A stretch of 6,220 bases of DNA, from contig JAGOEH010000182.1 in NCBI GenBank assembly GCA_017997825.1, forward strand, positions 1 to 6,220, in the 5' to 3' direction. Position numbers and translations under genes: made by a program. The notes beneath the pieces were generated by a model that searched no databases, was not told the DNA's origin, and saw only the letters and a program-made list of their open reading frames with translations. Source of the stretch: Candidatus Delongbacteria bacterium (GTDB lineage: Bacteria; JAGOEH01). Numbering within the stretch: position 1 is the stretch's first letter; the number at the start of each line of letters is the position of its first letter. This document shows positions 1-5,300 of the stretch, piece by piece.

Positions 1-2
1 AG

Positions 3-203
3 GCAAGGTCGGCCTTCATCCCTCGTTCGTTTTTTGGTGATCTTTATTTAGTGAGTGGTTTTGGGGGGGGGGGGGCGTTTATCCATCCGGTATACTGGAG
101 CGGGATTATCCCCATTGACCTGCTGAGGGATGAAACATTGATATTGTCAGGAATCGGTAAAGATTATTTCTACCCGGCGATTAAGAATCCGGCCCCAGGG
201 TAA
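3..203 (+). CDS. Weak edge-truncated plus-strand reading frame, possibly the 3' end of a convergent gene
   Basis: From position 3 a plus-strand frame stays open for 66 codons to TAA at 201-203. It reads through a 13-bp G tract (63-75) as four glycines and has protein-like stretches (AFIPRSFFGDLYLVSGF before the tract, AFIHPVYWSGIIPIDLL after). It is the only plus frame open before the tract; the others stop at TGA 38-40 and TAG 49-51. Against it, no start is visible, it overlaps the last 57 bp of the OmpA-fusion gene on the other strand, an open frame of this length is not rare by chance, and a minus frame across the same bases is also partly open. I recognise no family. If the tract were one G shorter or longer the frame would stop at 124-126 or 116-118, leaving no overlap. 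It is reported because it is the only candidate gene in the left 146 bp. Confidence 0.22.
   Translation, partial: ARSAFIPRSFFGDLYLVSGFGGGGAFIHPVYWSGIIPIDLLRDETLILSGIGKDYFYPAIKNPAPG
63..75. repeat. 13-bp G homopolymer (C tract on the minus strand)
   Basis: Thirteen consecutive G lie 72 bp beyond the stop of the OmpA-fusion gene. No other homopolymer in the window is close to this length. Such tracts slip readily in replication and are error-prone in sequencing, so the exact count should be treated as uncertain. The tract lies between the arms of a 10-bp inverted repeat (TTCATCCCTC at 15-24, GAGGGATGAA at 125-134). Confidence 0.9.
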
Positions 204-2252
204 TTGATTATCCACCAAAGGCTGGCGGGGACCGACCGCCTGAATGAAAATCTGTTCCTCTTTAAACCCACGTTTAATCAGTTCATCCTTGATGAATCCG
301 GCCCGTTTTAATGCCAGATCGCGGTTGTAAGCCTCGCTCCCGATATCGTCAGTGAAACCGGCCACCAGAATATGCTTGGGACTGCGTTTGATCAATTCTC
401 CATACAGATAATCGATTTTTTGTTTATAACTCAGGCTGTGATCGCTATACGCATCAAAATCAAAAAGAAAGATCCGGAACCGCTTTTCTTCCTTTCTGAG
501 ACTCCGGGATGTGGAAACCCGAACCGGGTAGTGAACCTTGGATAGCAGCCGATTCTGGGCATAAACCGTTCCCTGGATATATAGATTGGGAGTCAGCGAC
601 AGTAGATTCCCGCTCTCAGGCTGAAAGGTGTATTCAGCCGCCGGATTCTGTTTGTCAAGATAAACTGACGCCAGTTCTTCCTTATTCTCATTGATCAGTT
701 TCAGATTGGCCCCCAGATCACGTTCCTGGGTAAACAAGCGCATCAACAAAGGTTCATCCATTTTTTCCATAAACAGATACTCCAGGCGAACCGAATAGAT
801 ATCCCGATCCTTGAACCCGATCCGTACCGCATAGTTTTCGGCCTGAACGTCCGGCCGATCGGATGGATTGATCAGGGAGGATGGATTCGGCTCGATGGAA
901 AGCTGAGTTGTGGGAATCCCATACTCCCGGCTGAGTACCCATGCAATTTTATTGGCCCGGCGCAGAAACAGATCGTTCGGAATTTCATCTTTCCCCTGTA
1001 CACCCTGGATAATCAAGGTATCGTTCGGACTGCTTTTCAGAAAATCGGATACGGATTTAAGTACGCTGCGGTTATAGTTTTCAAAAAATGGATGCCTGGC
1101 ATAATAGACCGAATCGGGGTAGATCAGCGAGTCACTGTTGCGGTGAAAAAACAGATAGGGAACCACCGGATTGAGTTCCTCCACCTTCAGCAACTGGGTG
1201 ACCCGAATGCTGTCGGCCGGACTGATCCTCAGATCAAACCGGGGAGTCTCAGCGGGAGGGGGAACGCTGGAAGTCTGAACCATACCAGGGGTTGGATCGA
1301 AGCTATAAGCCAGGTATATGCCATGATGTCGGATTCCGATATCGGAAAACTCATTATGGGGCGTGGAATAGAAATAGTGAATCGAAATCGGGAAGGCTGG
1401 AGAAATTCTCATCAGATTAGCCATAAACTGCCAATTGGTCCGGCTATAAAGCAATTCCAACCCAAACCGATCTTCCAGAATCGATCCGCCGCCGCGGGCC
1501 ACCCATTCGTTCCGGAACAATACTCCGCCACCGGCCTGAAGGGTAATCCAATTCAGTGAATGACGGATAGCAGCTTCGACTGAAATCTGAAAGGGCAGCC
1601 GATAATCCTCTCCCCGTTCATAATCCATAGAATAATCGGGGCGGTTCAGATTATGCAGAACGACGCCCAGATTGATCATCCTCCACTGCAAAGCCTGCTG
1701 CCAGGAGAGACTGAAACAGGATAAATCCTTCATCCGGGTAATCGGATCAGCCGGATCGTAGCCGCCTTCGGGATAGTTGAACCGTGAAAAATGATAGCCT
1801 GCCTGGAGCGCGGTTCGCCATAATCCGAATGAATACCCCAGAGAAAGGCTCAGTCGGCCTTCGGTCAAAAACTTATGATGGTACTGCTGATAATCAACCG
1901 CTCCGAAATAACGGTTCAACGGGATAAAAAGGGCGGCCTGCTGCTGGTTCATGTCATCCACGAATCCCCCGAACAGCTTTTGGTAACCCAGAATCACCGC
2001 CGGAGCAGGCCGAGAATAAGCCGAGGGATTACTCAATAAGGTCAGGGCATTGGCACCGGCCGGGTTCAGCAGGGGTATCTCGGTCGGAGGAGATGCCATC
2101 AGACAGGTTTCCAATCCGGGAAACTCGCGGATAGAATGTAGCCAATCCGAATGGCCGCCGCCGGTAATCAAAATGACCAATAAGATGAACAGTCCCATTT
2201 CGGTCTGAATCCGAAACCGGAACCATCGGAATTGTATACGATTCATCATCAT
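147..2252 (-). CDS. PorP/SprF-like outer-membrane beta-barrel fused to two OmpA-like domains
   Basis: Predicted outer-membrane protein of 701 residues. Residues 1-35 form a signal peptide: basic start NRIQFRWFRFR, hydrophobic LFILLVILI, likely cleavage near GGHS. Residues about 55-320 look like a PorP/SprF-family barrel: LNPAGAN, repeated alternating strands such as LSLSLGYSFGLW and ALQAGYHFSRF, a DPADP loop, INLGVVLHNLNRPD, and a closing strand GIYLAYSF ending in Phe. A Pro-rich linker (PPPAETP) follows. Residues about 362-478 are a degenerate OmpA-like domain (VPYLFFHRNSDSL ... LRRANKIAWVL). About 485-582 look like an Ig-like beta spacer. About 592-701 are a canonical OmpA C-terminal domain: GFTDDIGSEAYN, ALKRA and NRRVEI, with Asp635 and Arg650 at the spacing of the peptidoglycan-contacting Asp271/Arg286 of E. 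coli OmpA. The inferred role is an outer-membrane partner for export or anchoring of the upstream CHU_C protein, tied to the cell wall. The barrel family is the least certain part; another T9SS-type barrel such as PorV/PorQ is the alternative. Confidence 0.82.
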   Translation of the reverse strand: MMMNRIQFRWFRFRIQTEMGLFILLVILITGGGHSDWLHSIREFPGLETCLMASPPTEIPLLNPAGANALTLLSNPSAYSRPAPAVILGYQKLFGGFVDDMNQQQAALFIPLNRYFGAVDYQQYHHKFLTEGRLSLSLGYSFGLWRTALQAGYHFSRFNYPEGGYDPADPITRMKDLSCFSLSWQQALQWRMINLGVVLHNLNRPDYSMDYERGEDYRLPFQISVEAAIRHSLNWITLQAGGGVLFRNEWVARGGGSILEDRFGLELLYSRTNWQFMANLMRISPAFPISIHYFYSTPHNEFSDIGIRHHGIYLAYSFDPTPGMVQTSSVPPPAETPRFDLRISPADSIRVTQLLKVEELNPVVPYLFFHRNSDSLIYPDSVYYARHPFFENYNRSVLKSVSDFLKSSPNDTLIIQGVQGKDEIPNDLFLRRANKIAWVLSREYGIPTTQLSIEPNPSSLINPSDRPDVQAENYAVRIGFKDRDIYSVRLEYLFMEKMDEPLLMRLFTQERDLGANLKLINENKEELASVYLDKQNPAAEYTFQPESGNLLSLTPNLYIQGTVYAQNRLLSKVHYPVRVSTSRSLRKEEKRFRIFLFDFDAYSDHSLSYKQKIDYLYGELIKRSPKHILVAGFTDDIGSEAYNRDLALKRAGFIKDELIKRGFKEEQIFIQAVGPRQPLVDNQLPWGRILNRRVEIIFTDS

Positions 2253-2303
2253 TCTCTACCTGGTTCTCTTTCCATTGACTGTCGATCCGCCCTAATCCGG
2301 CGC
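2244..2303 (-). promoter_or_regulatory. 51-bp intergenic spacer with likely ribosome binding site and triple-ATG start
   Basis: Between the TGA of the repeat protein (2306-2304) and the next gene the minus strand carries purine-rich AGGTAGAGA (2261-2253), immediately followed by ATGATGATGAAT. Measured from the end of GAG at 2254, the three ATGs (2252, 2249, 2246) have spacers of 1, 4 and 7 bases, so the third ATG (MNRIQF...) has the best Shine-Dalgarno geometry. The longest frame starts at the first. I see no convincing promoter or terminator hairpin in the spacer (only a 4-bp CGCC/GGCG stem), which supports co-transcription of the two genes. Confidence 0.5.
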
Positions 2304-5300
2304 TCAGTAAACAATCACCACACTCCCCTTCTGATAAATCCCTGCCTCGGGAGCCTTGATGAAATACAAATAGACACCGGGCGCCACCAATTTTTCATTC
2401 TCATCCCGTCCCTTCCAGAAAAAGGGATAATGCGTCAAATGCCGGACCTGTTTCCCGTTTTTATCAAAGATCAAAACCTCCGAGTTCAGATAGGCATTAT
2501 CCAGAAAATTAAAATCAATCTGTTCATTGAAGCCATCCTCATTCGGTGTGCAAACCAAGGGATAGACTCTGACCCGCTGGAACTCTTCCCGGGTTACCGA
2601 AGCGACCAGCAGAATACTGTCCCGCTCCCGCCTCGGGTCGTTGGTCGTGATGACCAGCCAGGCCGTGGATTGTTCGATCGAATCGGGATGATAGTGGATG
2701 GATGGCGTAGTATAGATCCCCCCGGGAAGGATTGTGAAGGGCAGACCGGGGGGAAGAGAAAAATTGAAATTGGTGGTATCCCGCAGGATCACGTCATTGA
2801 TTTCAAGGGGATAACAACCGATATTGTGAAGTTCAGCCGTCTGGGTGTTATCCTTAACGATACTGTATTCTTCAAATTCGATCCGGGTAACCGGCAGATG
2901 GAAGGATTGGCCTTTGGCCGAAACCCGCACCCGGATGGTATCCGGAGATGAAACCGAGTTACTGTAAATCACCAGTCGATCCGACCAATCCCCGATCTGA
3001 ACCGGCTTGCTTTGTAGGGTAATGAAAAGCGAAGCCTGGGGATTAAGTCTAACAGAATCGGGAGGCCGATAACTGAACAGATTACCGTTCAGCCATTTCA
3101 GACTGTCGATCACCAGCGGCACAATCCCTTGGTTGACCAGTTCCAAATCCATATCGGAGCTATCATGGATACAGGTCGAATCAAAATCGATCGAAAGGGC
3201 GGAATAGGCGGTCAGGGCATAACCGACCCGGGCCTGCATCACGATTGTTTGCTGCGGCTGATAGGGATCATTGCCGTCAACGGTCAGGATAGCCCGGATT
3301 ATCTTTCCGGTATCCTGGGTGACGGTCGGCAGAAAGCTCAGTGCTATCGTATCGATCGACCCGGCCTCAATCTCGACCGGCAAGGGGGTTTGCCAGGTAA
3401 AATAGGGATGATTGGATTGCAGATTCACCACCGTCAACGGATAACATCCCGGATTCCACAGCCGCGCTTCCGCCGGACTGGAAACACCCAAATCCCGCAA
3501 AGCAAATTCCACCGTATCGGTAATAACATCCATTCGCTGACCATGGCTCCGCCCAATCAGGATACAGGTATCGGGCGATCCCGGATCATTGCTGGAAATC
3601 TGGAGAGTCGTTGTGTAAATTTTGATGCTGTCGGGATGGGTGTGAGGATTGAATACCAGCCCGACCGTTCCCGATTGACCGGGAGGGATCGAATCCATCG
3701 GTTGGAAATCCACCCGGAAAACCTGGGGATATCGGCTGACGACACTGTCCAGCCAGAGCGGAATACTGCCGTTGTTGTTTATCGTCAGGATTTGATAATC
3801 GGAATCATTCCGGATACAGACCGAATCGAACATCACTACCGGACTGGAAATCCCCATCACCGGATACCCGGAACTCCCCCGCATGGTAATCGTGACCGGA
3901 TTGCGGCCGATCAGGGGATCATCGGAATAGATCCGAAAGGATTCGATATGGAGACTGGTGTCCATCGGCAGGAAATAGACCGGGATATCGAGACTCCCAC
4001 CGGGTTCAACCGCCAACGGAAAAGTCCGGCCAAGCTGGAGCATGTCCAGATAAAAGGGATCATGGGTCATCATTCGATCGAGCGTCAAGGGATAGCAGCC
4101 GGGATTGTCAACCCGGAGCGTCTGATAAACCCGATTCCCGATTCCTCCCTGGGCAAACCGAAGGGTATCCGATTCACTCAGGCCGCTGGAATGGGTCACC
4201 CTGATATTTTGACTGCGGACACTGTCGGTTCGGATCCAATAGGTATCGACCGGATGATAGTAATGATTGGTATGAAAGATCAGACGGGCCGAATCAGGAC
4301 CGATTCCGGGAGGGATATACCGGATATAAAGTTTAAGTTTTATATGTCCGCCGGAGGTCAATAAAACTGTATCCTGAATGATGGTTGAAAAATGAAGGGT
4401 ATCCCCTCGGCTGATCTCGAAACTCATCGGAAGATCCTCATCCACCTCGATCCTATAAATTCTCAATCCGGCCGTGCCGCTATTGGCGATATCCAGCCAG
4501 TCGATCATCGGCACATGATTGCAGAGTGTCGAATCGCCGATATGAAGCTGAGCGCTATCGATACTCAGCTCGGGCGATATTCCCTTCCCTTCCAGTGCCA
4601 TGGTATCTCTCCCACCGGAAACCGAATCGTACTCCAGGATCAAGGTATCGGTCATCCATCCGTTTTTGAGCGGTTTAAAGGTTACGGCAAAGTATTTATG
4701 CTCAAAAAAAGGGGATCTCATAGAATCGGCCGGAGTGGTCAGAATAAAGGCCTGATCCTGACCGGTAAAATACCAGTTTTCAATCCGGACCTTATCGCAG
4801 CCCTGATTGATGATATGGCATTCCCCAAATCCCGTCTCCTTCCCGACCTCGATCGAACCGAAATCGTGGGAGAGAGTGATTAATTCAGGGCGTGGAGTCT
4901 CAACCTTGGCGATCGTTATCGGAACCGGCAGCTTGGGGGCATTTCCGGCATCCGAATAGAGCATCAGGATATCGGGCATGGGAGACAGGGGCGTGGAGGA
5001 AACCAAGACCAGCCCAAGGCTTAATTGAATGGATTCCATTGCCTTAAGCGACACCGGAAGCAGCGGTGAACAGGTAATCCATTTCAGATTTCCGGCTATT
5101 CCGGTTTCAGCCAGGCTGTCGATCTGGAGCGACAGATTCCCCGTATTGCGGATGGTCAACACGATGTCAAAGGTATCGGGATAACAGACCGAATCGATGA
5201 CCATCGAGGTGGGTGTGACCTCGATATCGCGTCGGCCGCCGATGCCATCGACATAAACAATCAGGGTATCCCGGCGGTCCTTGTTAGACAGAATCAGCCA

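Noticed and set aside
87-112. CCGGTATACTGG and GGGATTATCCC palindromes as a transcription terminator; TATACT at 91-96 as a promoter -10 box
   Set aside because: The stems are very short with almost no loop and no T run follows on either strand; no -35 element lies at suitable distance from TATACT, which falls beside the poly-G run.
1092-1559. A 155-codon plus-strand open frame opposite the barrel
   Set aside because: Antisense shadow of a barrel region with clear alternating strands; no ribosome site or domain seen.
2101-2105. Cys50 of the OmpA-fusion protein as a lipoprotein attachment site
   Set aside because: The preceding residues are L-E-T, not a lipobox (L-[AS]-[GA]-C), and the cysteine lies some 20 residues after the hydrophobic segment of a normal signal peptide.
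2232-2951. A 239-codon plus-strand open frame spanning the spacer and the CHU_C end
   Set aside because: Low-complexity, Ile/Gly/Arg-rich translation with no recognisable motif; antisense to the conserved sorting domain.
3129-4364. A 411-codon plus-strand open frame opposite the Hydin-repeat gene
   Set aside because: It is antisense to a well-supported repeat protein, rich in Gly/Ile/Arg/Asp without domain structure, and its regularity mirrors the repeated Asp-Ser and Gly-Cys-Tyr-Pro codons on the other strand.
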